Assembly (NCBI RefSeq): GCF_037102585.1
Contig: NW_027043838.1
Location: 372,001 to 436,000 of the forward strand
DNA length: 64,000 nt
Reading direction: 5' to 3'
From: Saccharomycopsis crataegensis
Taxonomy: Eukaryota; Ascomycota; Saccharomycetes; Ascoideales; Saccharomycopsidaceae
Made by a program: the position numbers and the translations under genes. The stretch's first letter is position 1. Each line of letters starts with the position of its first letter. Below, piece by piece: positions 40,901 through 49,718 of this stretch. Under the pieces are notes generated by a model. The model saw only the letters and a program-made list of their open reading frames with translations, ran no database searches and had not been told where the DNA came from.

Positions 40901-41319
40901 TAATTTCGCACAATCACTCCAGTAAACGCGGTTAGTTTATGTTTTAGTCTTTCTATATATCTTATTTGTTGGTGATGATACAACGGCAAACCCTCTTCAA
41001 CATTGGGTCTCAACACTATTATGGGCGGCGTACCAGTTATCGCTGAATCTAGAAGACTGACGTCATGATCATGAGAAGTTTCTCCAGTTGCTGGAATGAT
41101 CACTGAGCTATTACCAACCACACGGCTATAGATCTCATCAATTTGATATCTATCCATCATATCAGTCGTGTCAGGATTATGATTATTTTGGTAATCGTCA
41201 TCAGTCGCGGGGAACGCATTGCCAGAAATAATATTGTTACCCACTGAAAAAATCGAGTTCGCTGAAGTTCTCCTTTTGAGAATTGAGCTCTTTGAGTTGG
41301 CCCTGTTTAATTTAGGCAT
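37909..41319 (-). CDS. FUSC/ArAE-family membrane protein, Bre4-like
   Basis: 1136 residues with two clusters of hydrophobic segments. The N-terminal set is at about residues 150-345 (YFIASLGVYCKPIGQLL, HLVATVAVYFHPSRSIG, IVIAGAMVSIVLCYTLWPIS). The C-terminal set is at about 705-885 (GAFILSSIAFIPQTR, FIDWRLEWALVIYSIMMNQ, TVGGTQMTVKWRFIGTFLGS). The pattern of two TM bundles with soluble helical regions, including the GGTxxxxxxRxxGTxxG-like segment, is that of the fungal DUF2421/aromatic acid exporter group. That group includes S. cerevisiae Bre4 (brefeldin A sensitivity, similar length). Function is poorly known: export of organic anions or a role in membrane traffic has been suggested for relatives. 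Convergent with OXP1. Start MPKLNRANSKSSILKRR is the first ATG. Confidence 0.75.
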   Translation of the reverse strand: MPKLNRANSKSSILKRRTSANSIFSVGNNIISGNAFPATDDDYQNNHNPDTTDMMDRYQIDEIYSRVVGNSSVIIPATGETSHDHDVSLLDSAITGTPPIIVLRPNVEEGLPLYHHQQIRYIERLKHKLTAFTGVIVRNYLSSDVLKCSIAYFIASLGVYCKPIGQLLGSSDNKHLVATVAVYFHPSRSIGSMHQSILFIMISLLYSLSISVFCAFFSNYMYNISQDEISYLINIIVISIALSVVSVFKIKMGKQTFNVACSLASTSMISTIVKEGSRKFINDDESIGNSHTIPFDRLNSVFRIVIAGAMVSIVLCYTLWPISANDSIKKHLNESYYLMSDYLSLLSDKFLTGQNKHEVAITKVQAQLKKCVKKLKTDLEECKYELLVSGKETEYSTLSKIVDSTIILTRYLAGLKNSTDMQWDLLHEYELKNNKGKNKLRPQFLPKLNNEGCHSKSGNLKLDLDAVSELLDELDIETSTTKDYGSETILPPQLFNLFIFYLGPSIKSFSFTVREILDHVPFDNNEPYKIVENISMFAESLNKAQELFNSKQTVAMEKIYSNEKIFKIVNDDEHIIIDELRADGEEVAASCFNFSYSIMEYSNELNNALQLLKQYSCDIENDKKSFGWSKFWKYWKFSWKRNSLDNSETHDELEIPLVKNHEIRDHDGRPQLNIFKHTGFESLSDFDGSSKTARYKLWKFFNTFRRSDIQFGMRVGIGAFILSSIAFIPQTRMIFIDWRLEWALVIYSIMMNQTVGGTQMTVKWRFIGTFLGSMTAVITWTLFSGHPLALATVGFLISIPSFNIILKWPKFNAYGRFILLTYNLTALYSFSMTLDDDEDDREGGNSPLVRAIGFHRFVSVSVGICWALFITSFVLPSSARSRLKKGLSLLWLQLGILWNSDPLDYKMRKGSQNEDNNKDDDNSKPRYELVGVPLHKFKVHDLFSQLETLCSQAPMEFRIKGPFNFEKYRSLLDSSEVIINAFENMNMIILKTNESYLDSTGLQSLGTESPNSSNFLSTDNSFMVLNFIKDEREELEGRILLNFYMIASAMKLGLPLPSKGISTTHAKDRMLLKLAKIRKYQKENSNCVDDDHINDKDFTIIYSYILVSSQITNEIGNITDLIHDLFEKVTPEELKL

Positions 41320-41833
41320 TTTGCTTATGTTCTAAGGATCACTTGTACAATCATAGGATTGTCAGTTACCATTGGCAAAGAAAAGACAGTAAAACGGTGT
41401 TAGGAATTTCATTCGATAAATAAATAGATAACAAACGCGCAGATCCCAAAATTTTCGGGAGGAGAATGGCGGAGCATGTGACACGCAACTCATCAACATC
41501 ATTGATTTTATCAATTTTTTTTTAGTATTTCCTCAATTTCAGTGTAAGAAAGTTGCATTTATTCCATCTATTTCGCCTACAGTCAATATTTCCCTTGAAA
41601 ATTTAGCGATAAGAGCATTTTTGACATGAAGTATTCCAATTGAAAAATGATATTAGCACGTGATAAAACACTGAAATTGAGACCTCAGTGATTTTATAAT
41701 AATCCGCCCTTTTGGAGTCCTTCAGTCATCAGCATTTACAATAACATACTTAAACATCATAAATAGTTCTTTCAAATCAAAAAAATATTAATGAGCGAGC
41801 AGTTTTGCATAAACAAAAGAAATCAATAATAAA
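41320..41833. other. FUSC-gene promoter and PCS60 3' flank
   Basis: No gene. A CACGTG-like core (GCACGTGATAA near 41657-41667) and a T-run at 41515-41523 are the only notable points. The CACGTGA core could bind a bHLH factor such as Cbf1 (inference). Confidence 0.5.
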
Positions 41834-43420
41834 TCACAATTTAGATTTTCTAGCAAAAATCTTCGGTAATGTTCTTCTTTGAATCTTACCAGTTGGTGTC
41901 TTTGGTAATTTATCAACAAAATACACCTTCTCTGGCACTTTGAATGAGGCTATTTTTGTCTTCAAGTATTTCTGGAATTCTTCCAAAGTCAAGCTGGCAT
42001 TAGGGGCCAAAACTATCGCAGCATGGACGACTTGGCCATACTTTTCATCTTCTACCCCAAACGCAACAGCTTCAGCCACCTTTGGGTAAGTTAACATCAC
42101 ATTATCTAACTCGATTGGTGAAATCTTTTCACCGCCTCTATTTATCAATTCCTTGATACGGCCAGTCAAAGTCAAAAAGTTGTCTTTGTCAAAATAGCCC
42201 TGGTCGCCTGTTCTAAAATAACCAGCAGTGAAATTTTCTGCGTTGGCCTTTGGATTATTGAGGTAACCTTTGGTGACATTTTCCCCTTTGATAGAAACTT
42301 CGCCAATTTCCCCTTGTTTCAAAATCTCGTTTCTCTCATTAAGAATGACGATTTCCACTCCATGGGCCTGGCCTACAGTGCCTGGTTTACGCTTACCAAA
42401 TTGTGGCAAGTTATTAGAAGTAACACAATGGGCACATTCAGTCATACCCATGGCCTCAACGACAGGTGCTCTGAAAGTTTGTTCCAATTTTTCCAAGTTT
42501 GCTGGAGCCAAGGCAGAAGAACAGGATCTGATGAATCTGATCTTTGGGACCTCTCCTTTAGGAAGACCAACCTTCAACAAGATTTGGTGGATGGTTGGCA
42601 CGGCGCTGTACCAAGTCGCTTTGTAGGTTATGAAATCCTTCCAGAAATTATGGGCCGAGAACTTAGGAGCAATGATGGCAGTGCCTTGAGAATAAAAGGT
42701 TGAAAACAACGCGCCAATAAGACCATGGACATGGAATAATGGCATGACCACATAAGTGGTATCGTCAGAGTTCAAACTGTAAGTTCCGGAAATGATTCTC
42801 ATGGAGGCAGTAATGTTTCTGTGTGTCAAAGGAACAGCCTTTGGTCTGCCAGTAGTACCAGATGTATGTAAAATCATTGCCACATCTTCCGGGGAAGGCT
42901 TGCCAGAAAATTTGGTCAAATTACAAGAAGCTTTGGCAGAGTCCCTTTTTGAAACAAACACTGGGGTGGTGGAAGTGGTACTAAAGACTTCATATTCGAT
43001 TGAATTAGTTTTTTTATCAAAAAATACCTCAACAATGTAAGCGTGGTTATCGATAGCACTTTGAATGATAGGTTGGTTTCCTTGACGTCTAAAGCCTCTT
43101 GGCACAAAGATAGCCTTCGCATCAAGGTCCCCCAAGTAAAAGTCGAATTCATTCTTTTTGTAGTTAAAGTTCAAGGGAGCAGCAATTCTAGCAGTGTTCA
43201 CAATTGCCAAAAACGACACCACGAATTCCAAACTGTTTGGGATGGAAATCCCAATAGAGCATTGGGTTGACGCGCCAGATAACGGAGACTTGCTGTTAGT
43301 AAAGATTTGCTGCAAATGAGCCACATTCTGGGCAAGTTGGAAGTAAGTGAGGCTTGGGCCATCAGGTATCACAATCGCCTGATGATTATTGACGGTAATA
43401 GCATCAATGAATGTCGACAT
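41834..43420 (-). CDS. PCS60: Peroxisomal AMP-dependent acyl-CoA (oxalyl-CoA) synthetase, Pcs60/Fat2-like
   Basis: 528 residues. AMP-forming ligase motifs are HTSGTTGRPKAVPLTHRN (about residue 187), GMTECAHCVTSNN (about 327), AGYFRTGDQGYFD with the conserved Asp (about 402), LTGRIKELINRGGEKISP hinge (about 418-435), and LPKTPTGKIQRR with the C-terminal catalytic Lys (about 511). The last three residues are SKL, a classic peroxisomal PTS1 signal. Length and architecture fit S. cerevisiae Pcs60, which makes oxalyl-CoA for oxalate breakdown and can bind mRNA. The substrate is not readable from sequence, so a related medium-chain acyl-CoA synthetase remains possible. The first ATG gives a normal N-terminus (MSTFIDAIT). 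A 29-bp tandem repeat lies just upstream in the promoter. Confidence 0.85.
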   Translation of the reverse strand: MSTFIDAITVNNHQAIVIPDGPSLTYFQLAQNVAHLQQIFTNSKSPLSGASTQCSIGISIPNSLEFVVSFLAIVNTARIAAPLNFNYKKNEFDFYLGDLDAKAIFVPRGFRRQGNQPIIQSAIDNHAYIVEVFFDKKTNSIEYEVFSTTSTTPVFVSKRDSAKASCNLTKFSGKPSPEDVAMILHTSGTTGRPKAVPLTHRNITASMRIISGTYSLNSDDTTYVVMPLFHVHGLIGALFSTFYSQGTAIIAPKFSAHNFWKDFITYKATWYSAVPTIHQILLKVGLPKGEVPKIRFIRSCSSALAPANLEKLEQTFRAPVVEAMGMTECAHCVTSNNLPQFGKRKPGTVGQAHGVEIVILNERNEILKQGEIGEVSIKGENVTKGYLNNPKANAENFTAGYFRTGDQGYFDKDNFLTLTGRIKELINRGGEKISPIELDNVMLTYPKVAEAVAFGVEDEKYGQVVHAAIVLAPNASLTLEEFQKYLKTKIASFKVPEKVYFVDKLPKTPTGKIQRRTLPKIFARKSKL

Positions 43421-45573
43421 TTTGTTGGTTCTTGTTAATTGGAGAATAGAAAGAGAATCAGGAGAGGGGCCAAAGGACCAAAGCTATAACAATAAGGGCC
43501 AAAGGACCAAAGCTATAATAATCAGAACGGGTGACTCCCCCTTATCTAAACGCACTTTCTCTATTTTTAAGGAAAAAATTTTCTCCTTTCCTCCCCTTCT
43601 TTGCTATCCTCACTGAACAATTAAGCCTATACTCATTTTATCTCATTCTCACTATTTGGAAGTTTCCAAATTTTTAGAATCTATATCTTTATATCTCAAA
43701 TAAACTTCTTTCATTTGCTTTTTGTTTTTGATCAAACAACAAACTAAGCTACCAACTTATTAACTTATCAACCCAATCCACCTTTATTATTCATCCCAAG
43801 AATAGTTTCGTATTTTTTTTTATTTTTTTTTTTTGCTTTTTACTCTTATTCTTCTGAAATCCTGATAATAGATCCATTTTTTGTTTATTATTCTTTCTCA
43901 GCACGCTTTGTCAAATTCCTATTGTTCTTATTTCCAATTACAATAGTGCCACGCTAGTGCTAAAATCAATGATTTAACTTGGATAATCTTAGTGCCAGAT
44001 GTGAATTCTGATTTCTACGGAGTTCGCTGGCCGGTATATCCCAACATCTCAAAAATTAAGCTGTAATTTTTGTAAAATATTGTATGATGTATTTTCCTCT
44101 TGTACTAACCAACTTGATTAAACAGTCAGGCTTATCAACTATTTCCTTTTTCGTGCTATATATCCACTGCATATTGTACCCATCAGAGTAATAGCAGACA
44201 AATTTCGATACAATAAAGATCTGTATTGCCTTATTGATGAGCGTTTGATGACGGTGCTGCCCACGCCACACCTTGCCAACACTTTTTTATTCCACAGCAG
44301 AAAAGAGAATTGATATTGCATCTCCTTGTCAATAAAAATTCTCAGTTACCATTATATTGAATGGACAAGATATTTTTGTCGGTGAAGAAAAAAAGGAGAA
44401 ACCTGGTCACTCAGATCTAAAGGTCTACCAGTATCAAATATGCTTTGGATCGATCACAAGGCAGGGCACCAAAAAGAGGAAAACTGCAGGTCTGGACAAT
44501 TGTGATTCGCCAAACTCTAAAATTCTGTAATCTACCATGTTTTCATTTTCCGGTTGTTCATTTAGAGGCGCCCTATACATGATACTAAACGGCGGCACAA
44601 CAGTAACGGTTCCTTATGATTGACTGCTTTCATTTAGGCGATTGATGATACATCCTCATATATGTCTAACGATTAATTGTTCAATAGAGCCCAACTCAGT
44701 TAGGATTAGACCTCGTTCCAAGCACAATTAATGAAGAATTTGTAACAAATCAAAACCGTTGCGTATAGAAAAAAACAAATTGGGACTTATCTAAATGTAC
44801 CATAATATAAAGTTTATTCGAGAAGCACCCTGCGTGGACTCCTTACCCTTACTAGGTAGGCCTCACAGGTTAACTATAAATTTTAAATTTGGCTCAAGTC
44901 GTCAAAAAAAGAAAAAAAAAAAAAAAGATAGCCAATTCCAGCTCTATTCAGATTAAATGGATAGATATGTCTATATTTTCTCTATATTCTCTCTATATAT
45001 TCTAGCAGTAAGATGACAGTTAGTACTTGTGTTGTTCATAACAAAAGAATTATCATACCTCAAACATGACTAATTGTTAGGCATTTTACTTTCGTATTCA
45101 AGTTGCCAGCGTGTATCAGGCAAGTTTGCTTCCCTCCAGCAAATGACCAACCAAAAAAAAGAGCCACATCCCTTTGTGTTTGTTCTTTTTTTTTTCGCCC
45201 CCGTATGCATTTTTCTGTGATATGCAGAATCATGCAAATGAAGCCTTCCATGCGTTAGTAAAATGTTTCCAACTTGCCTCTATTTTTGTATAATGGGTGG
45301 ACCTCTCCCATTAATATAGCTTTGCAACCTTTGAAAATTGAAAAAAAAAATATCATAAAATCAAAATACAAAAGGAAAAGGAAAATAATACAAGAATAAA
45401 GAAGAATATCATTCTTCCGTTCAATTGATTAACACATACCTCTCTCTACCTTTTCAGTTCGTCTTCTTTTTGACTTCATTGATTTTCCGTTTTCCGTGGA
45501 TTGCAAATCACCAAAAAAAAATTTTTGAGGGAGAGTTTCTGGCTATATGCTACGTAACTAATAAATCAGAATT
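43421..45573. other. 2.1 kb regulatory region between PCS60 and the MedA-like gene
   Basis: No credible gene. It holds the PCS60 promoter with the tandem repeat at 43467-43522, and a very long upstream region for the MedA-like regulator. That region has pyrimidine-rich tracts (43545-43880) and a poly(A) stretch near 44906-44927. Long upstream regions with long 5' UTRs are common for morphogenesis regulators in Candida species. Confidence 0.5.
43467..43522. repeat. 29-bp tandem duplication in the PCS60 promoter
   Basis: GGGCCAAAGGACCAAAGCTA plus TAACAATAA (43467-43495) is repeated from 43496 with differences only at its far end. Each unit carries CCAAAGGACCAAAG. It lies about 47-100 bases upstream of the ATG. 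Confidence 0.85.
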
Positions 45574-47334
45574 ATGAATAACTTTGAATTATTTCAAGAT
45601 CCCTCTGATTCGAACTGGAATACTCAATCATTTTCAGCAATTTCTCCAGATTCACAACAGTACTATGTTCATTCCCCTCATAATAATTCTCATCTTCCTC
45701 AACAGCAACAGAAACTTCAATTTCAACTTCAGTCCCACGGTACGTTGATGGGTAATAATCAAATATCTCCTTATTATGACACATCCTCAACACAGACGCT
45801 GATAGGGCCTGGGCCACTTCAAGGTTACAATAATGGATACGGTATTATTCCTATGGTCTCTGGCCTTCCTCCTGTTGATAATAGCCATCTCGTCAAACAT
45901 ACACTCCCCAACGCACAGACATTTAATGACTACAATAATATCCACACTTTGCGAAATCTAGTTCTGTCAAACAGTGATATCTCATTTGATAATTCGATGA
46001 ATCTACTTTCAAGCCCAGAAATCATGTCCATGGGGTTCAGTGCACCACAAGAGACTATTCAAACCACCACTGCACTCCCTTCTCAACAGGCATACCCTTT
46101 AAGCCCATCCCCTGTGCCAGTATCAAACCTTAACCTCATGGTATCGCCTTCAAAAAATGAAAATCACATGGCCCCGCATCAAATCTTGTTGCCTCAGAAT
46201 TCTATCGTTGATGGTGATATCAATGAATTGCACTCTATCGATCAACTCTCAGCCACAGGGGGGAGCGACATGCCGTCTTCGCTCGAAAGCTCTCCAGTCA
46301 ACATCTCCAATTCCATTACTCCCTTATCAAGAAGTAACAATAGAAATATCTCCCATAATGATTTTGTAACCCACTATGGCCACCCGACAATTCCTGTCAC
46401 TCCTATGACCTTGCCATCCACTAGTACTACTCTAAAATGTACCAGTACTACTCTTCGGTCCATCATTACTACTTCCAAATCTAAAAAAACGAAACCCAAA
46501 AAAATGAGGATCGTTCGTGGACTTAGTTCTGGTGGCTCGCTGCCTCGTCCCCCAAAAAATTTGGAAGCAACCAATGATGTTCATTTCGTTCCGGTAAGGT
46601 TGTCTCTAGAGAATACGTCAGTTCCAGACTTATGTTTACCAGAATGGTCGAATAAAGAGTCCGCTGATAAGCGCAGAATCATCAGGATCGAAAGGTATCA
46701 GGATAAAGGCCATATCACTGCCAAATTCTCTATCTTGGGAAGCGACGCCGAACATCCAAAAGATAAACCCCTTTCTAATGATAACATCGATGTGCTTGAG
46801 GTCAGCTGCCTTGAGTGTTTTGTGATGAAGGGAGAAGATGATGATGAGGTTGAAGATGGTTGGTTGGAAGGTGACGTTGGGTATGGTTACTCTCCAAAAA
46901 AATCTGGAGGCCGCTCCGAAAAGTCTAGATATGGTACAAATGATGGTGAAATTTCTCGCAAGTTTTACATCACAAGTGTAGAAGTTGTCAAGTTGGTGGA
47001 ACTATTAATTTGTGCAGAAGATAAGTCAAGTACGGAACGTCGCAAGGAACGTGGAAGAATCAGATCAAATTTAGTTCCATTCTGGCTGAAACGTCCGATC
47101 TCGACAAGAATGAGCAGTACCTATAACAGCAATATACCTATCCCGGGTTCTGTGAATGGCAGTACTAAAGAGGACTTCCGTATCGAATTGGCCAAAAGAA
47201 TTATGGGTTACAGTACCAGAAAACCAAGAGGTTTTGACAAAGAAGTTCGGATTTTGAAATGGGAGAAGTTGGAAGGGGCTTTGAGAAGAGCTTTGATGAG
47301 CTATTATGTGGAAATTCCTAAGGAATTCAGATAA
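45574..47334 (+). CDS. MedA/Medusa-like regulator with DUF7082 domain
   Basis: 586 residues. The first 300 are Gln/Ser/Asn/Pro-rich and disordered, typical of a yeast transcription regulator. A Thr/Ser-rich repeat (STSTTLKCTSTTLRS, about 285-300) leads to a basic patch KSKKTKPKKMRIVRG. The folded C-terminal region (about 340-586) holds LPEWSNKESADKRRIIRIER, HITAKFSILG, VSCLECF, KFYITSVEVVKLVELLI, RGRIRSNLVPFWLKRP and RKPRGFDKEVRILKWEKLEG. This order resembles the C-terminal domain of Aspergillus Medusa (MedA), which controls conidiation and biofilm formation. I recognise the pattern from that family; no symbol for a yeast orthologue is offered. The acidic insert DDDEVEDGWLEGDVGYGYSP breaks the domain near residue 430. 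The first ATG is used. Role in yeast unknown. Confidence 0.6.
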   Translation: MNNFELFQDPSDSNWNTQSFSAISPDSQQYYVHSPHNNSHLPQQQQKLQFQLQSHGTLMGNNQISPYYDTSSTQTLIGPGPLQGYNNGYGIIPMVSGLPPVDNSHLVKHTLPNAQTFNDYNNIHTLRNLVLSNSDISFDNSMNLLSSPEIMSMGFSAPQETIQTTTALPSQQAYPLSPSPVPVSNLNLMVSPSKNENHMAPHQILLPQNSIVDGDINELHSIDQLSATGGSDMPSSLESSPVNISNSITPLSRSNNRNISHNDFVTHYGHPTIPVTPMTLPSTSTTLKCTSTTLRSIITTSKSKKTKPKKMRIVRGLSSGGSLPRPPKNLEATNDVHFVPVRLSLENTSVPDLCLPEWSNKESADKRRIIRIERYQDKGHITAKFSILGSDAEHPKDKPLSNDNIDVLEVSCLECFVMKGEDDDEVEDGWLEGDVGYGYSPKKSGGRSEKSRYGTNDGEISRKFYITSVEVVKLVELLICAEDKSSTERRKERGRIRSNLVPFWLKRPISTRMSSTYNSNIPIPGSVNGSTKEDFRIELAKRIMGYSTRKPRGFDKEVRILKWEKLEGALRRALMSYYVEIPKEFR

Positions 47335-48452
47335 TTTTGAAAAATTGGAATTGGCTTTAGTGTATCATTACATAAAAAAGAGTTTGTTTTTATTTGAAGA
47401 TGGTCACTTATGGTTATCGAATCAATGATCCTCTTATTGTTATTGATAAAATTAGCTAATTTATTATTGTGTTATAGAATATGAACGATGAGATAGAAGC
47501 ACATATTTTTTTTTCTCTTACTATACCGTCAAGTTCATGATGCTTTCTTATTTTATTATGATTCTGTTTTGGTTTGTTTTAATTGGTACTTTTACTTTTT
47601 TTTCCCTTCTTTTATTGATGCTATTATGATTTTTTAATGTTATTTAGTTTTGATTTTGTATAATACAAGGATATCTTTCTTAGATTTATTTGAAAATATT
47701 TCATTTATTTTTTTACTGTAAGTGACTAACATGTTACAAGCATGCTGCATAATTAACAAAAAAAAAAAGACACAACATGGAATCCTGAGAAAGTAACCAT
47801 AAATTCCCTCCAGTGATTCAGCAGCATTTACACTCATCACTTAATGAAATTCCCAGGATCAATGTTTGCCTCAGCTGGCCACAGTTCTCCGTAAATTCAT
47901 AGATATATTGGCCAATCAAGGGTGATCCTTGAAAAGTGGAAGAAAAGAACCTGGTAATATAACTCTGATGATTATGGTTTCAGAGAGAAAAGTAGCTCCA
48001 AAGAATTTATTCCTGAAACGTGGAGCAATGAACGTAAGAAATTAAGTGAAAGATTGATTTCATAATACGTATTATACCATCAAGATCGGGACACCAACCG
48101 ATGTCTTTGAAAGTCAAGCAGAAGAGGAGAGTAAACTAGCCAAAAAACTACACTGTATATCAATGAAAGATAAGGGTACATATTTATAAACAAAAACTAG
48201 ATGCAATTGGGGAAAATAAACTAAAAGAGCAGCAAAAGAAGCGAAGATATTAGCAGAAAAACAGAATGAAAAAATTAAAGTATTGGTATATATGAGTAAA
48301 AGGTTACTAAAAATAAAAAGAGCTATGCCAGTGAAATGATTTTATCAAATTTGATTATTTATTTTGTTTTTGCATGTAAGTTGGAGATGAAAGGCTTGAA
48401 CGCAAGCACAAAAATCAGTAAAAGCTGTAAACAGAGTTCTTCATTCAAAAAA
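47335..48452. other. Convergent 3' region, about 1.1 kb
   Basis: AT-rich DNA between two convergent genes, larger than a normal 3' spacer. I see no domain-bearing frame, tRNA or repeat. A long 3' UTR on the regulator mRNA or an unrecognised noncoding RNA is possible. Confidence 0.45.
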
Positions 48453-49139
48453 TCACTCAGTTAACCAGTTAACAATTCTGTGAGTTGCTGAAGATTTCTT
48501 TTTTGGCTTATTTGACTTGCGTGGCAGCCTTGGGTGGTCTGGATTATATTCATCGTCTGAACTGATTTCATCGCTTTCGTAATTGCTACCACGTTCGTAC
48601 TCCTTCATGTAAAATTGGTTTTTTGGCTGACGTTGAAATTTAACGAATAATTCTTGTCCTGGTTTAACAAAAGTATTGTAGTGTTGAGGGATGAAAGCAC
48701 ACTCTTCGTTCTTGTTAATAATTACCAACTCGCCTTTTGAAATCAATTGACGGTATCTAGGGAAAGCGTCCCTCAACAGCTGTTGGAATCCAGACCAGGT
48801 GTTAGTATATTCATAAGGGAACTGGTAGGCACTTTGGTCACGATCGTTTTCAATACGAACGGTAATTGGTTTCTGCTTCTTTTTTGGAGCAGAATTCTTA
48901 TTGTTGGTATTGGCACTCTTATTATTATTGCTAGGATTTTTCCCTTTGGCCATGATCATGAAATTCTTGTAACCAATTGATTCTGCTGAATATGTTGATG
49001 TAGAGTCACTGGTGAGAATCGACTTTCTATCAAAACTGAAATCACTTTTGCTGCTATTGTCACTATAGATTGAGTGCGCCCTTTTATGAGAATGATAATG
49101 ATTATCCCAACCACCAGGTACTTTGAAAATGTCGGTCAT
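48453..49139 (-). CDS. Small protein with a fungal ubiquitin-like domain
   Basis: 228 residues. The first 85 are Ser/Asn/Lys-rich and disordered. A compact domain at about 88-172 reads KPITVRIENDRD, YQFPYEYTNTWSGFQQLLRDAF, LVIINKNEECAFIPQHYNTFVKPGQELFVKF. The pattern (basic strand, FP..., TWxxFxxLLxxAF, ..G.ELxVxF) matches the ubiquitin-like domain seen in many fungal proteins of unknown role. The C-terminus is acidic and then basic (DEISSDDEYNPDHPRLPRKSNKPKKKS). No known pathway can be named. It is convergent with the MedA-like gene. The in-frame ATG starts MTDIFKVPGGWDN, which looks like a genuine N-terminus. Confidence 0.65.
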   Translation of the reverse strand: MTDIFKVPGGWDNHYHSHKRAHSIYSDNSSKSDFSFDRKSILTSDSTSTYSAESIGYKNFMIMAKGKNPSNNNKSANTNNKNSAPKKKQKPITVRIENDRDQSAYQFPYEYTNTWSGFQQLLRDAFPRYRQLISKGELVIINKNEECAFIPQHYNTFVKPGQELFVKFQRQPKNQFYMKEYERGSNYESDEISSDDEYNPDHPRLPRKSNKPKKKSSATHRIVNWLTE

Positions 49140-49718
49140 CGTGGAGAATCAGCAACTGTAAGATTATAATAGATTTGAAATGAAGTGGAACTCTTTATAT
49201 TTTTAAAGTTCTCTTCTGCTATGGTTATGTATGATGACTGAAGATTATCCTTTTCGTCGTTGCTAGGAGGCAAAAAAAGGTTGTTTGTGTGTAAAGTTTT
49301 TTTTGATGAGAATACCAACAAAATCTTGCAAACTAACAGGAAAAAATTTCCCGTCGCATGGGGGAGCGATCTACAATAAATACAAACAATGCTTGACGGG
49401 ATTTCCCTCTCGTGTAGCGCAGTCATATTAGTTACCTCCTGTAGAAGTGTTAGTGGTCGGTGGCTGGACGGTTTCCACGACATTTGAAGCTGACGCATGC
49501 TGTGGCAGGATTAGACGGGGTCAAATTATTACAAAACACTGCTGCATTCATTGCTGAACACGGCAACAAGAAATACAACAAGAAATAAATCTCAATGCCA
49601 ATTAACTGCTATTTACCAGAAATGGAATACTATTCACTTAAACTACAAAGGGCGACAAAATCATGAATTAAAAAAAAAAAAAAAATCTGTTAAGTATGGC
49701 ATGCTCTAACTTAACTGA
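49140..49718. other. Promoter of the ubiquitin-like-domain gene and 3' flank of the orphan gene
   Basis: No gene accepted. An open frame at 49136-49498 (minus) overlaps the next start by an ATGA and has no domain or codon bias. A poly(A) tract lies at 49670-49685. Confidence 0.5.

Noticed and set aside
49136-49498. 120-codon open frame overlapping the start of the ubiquitin-like-domain gene by ATGA
   Set aside because: No domain, no codon bias, and it lies in the expected promoter. Operon-like overlaps are not used by yeast nuclear genes.
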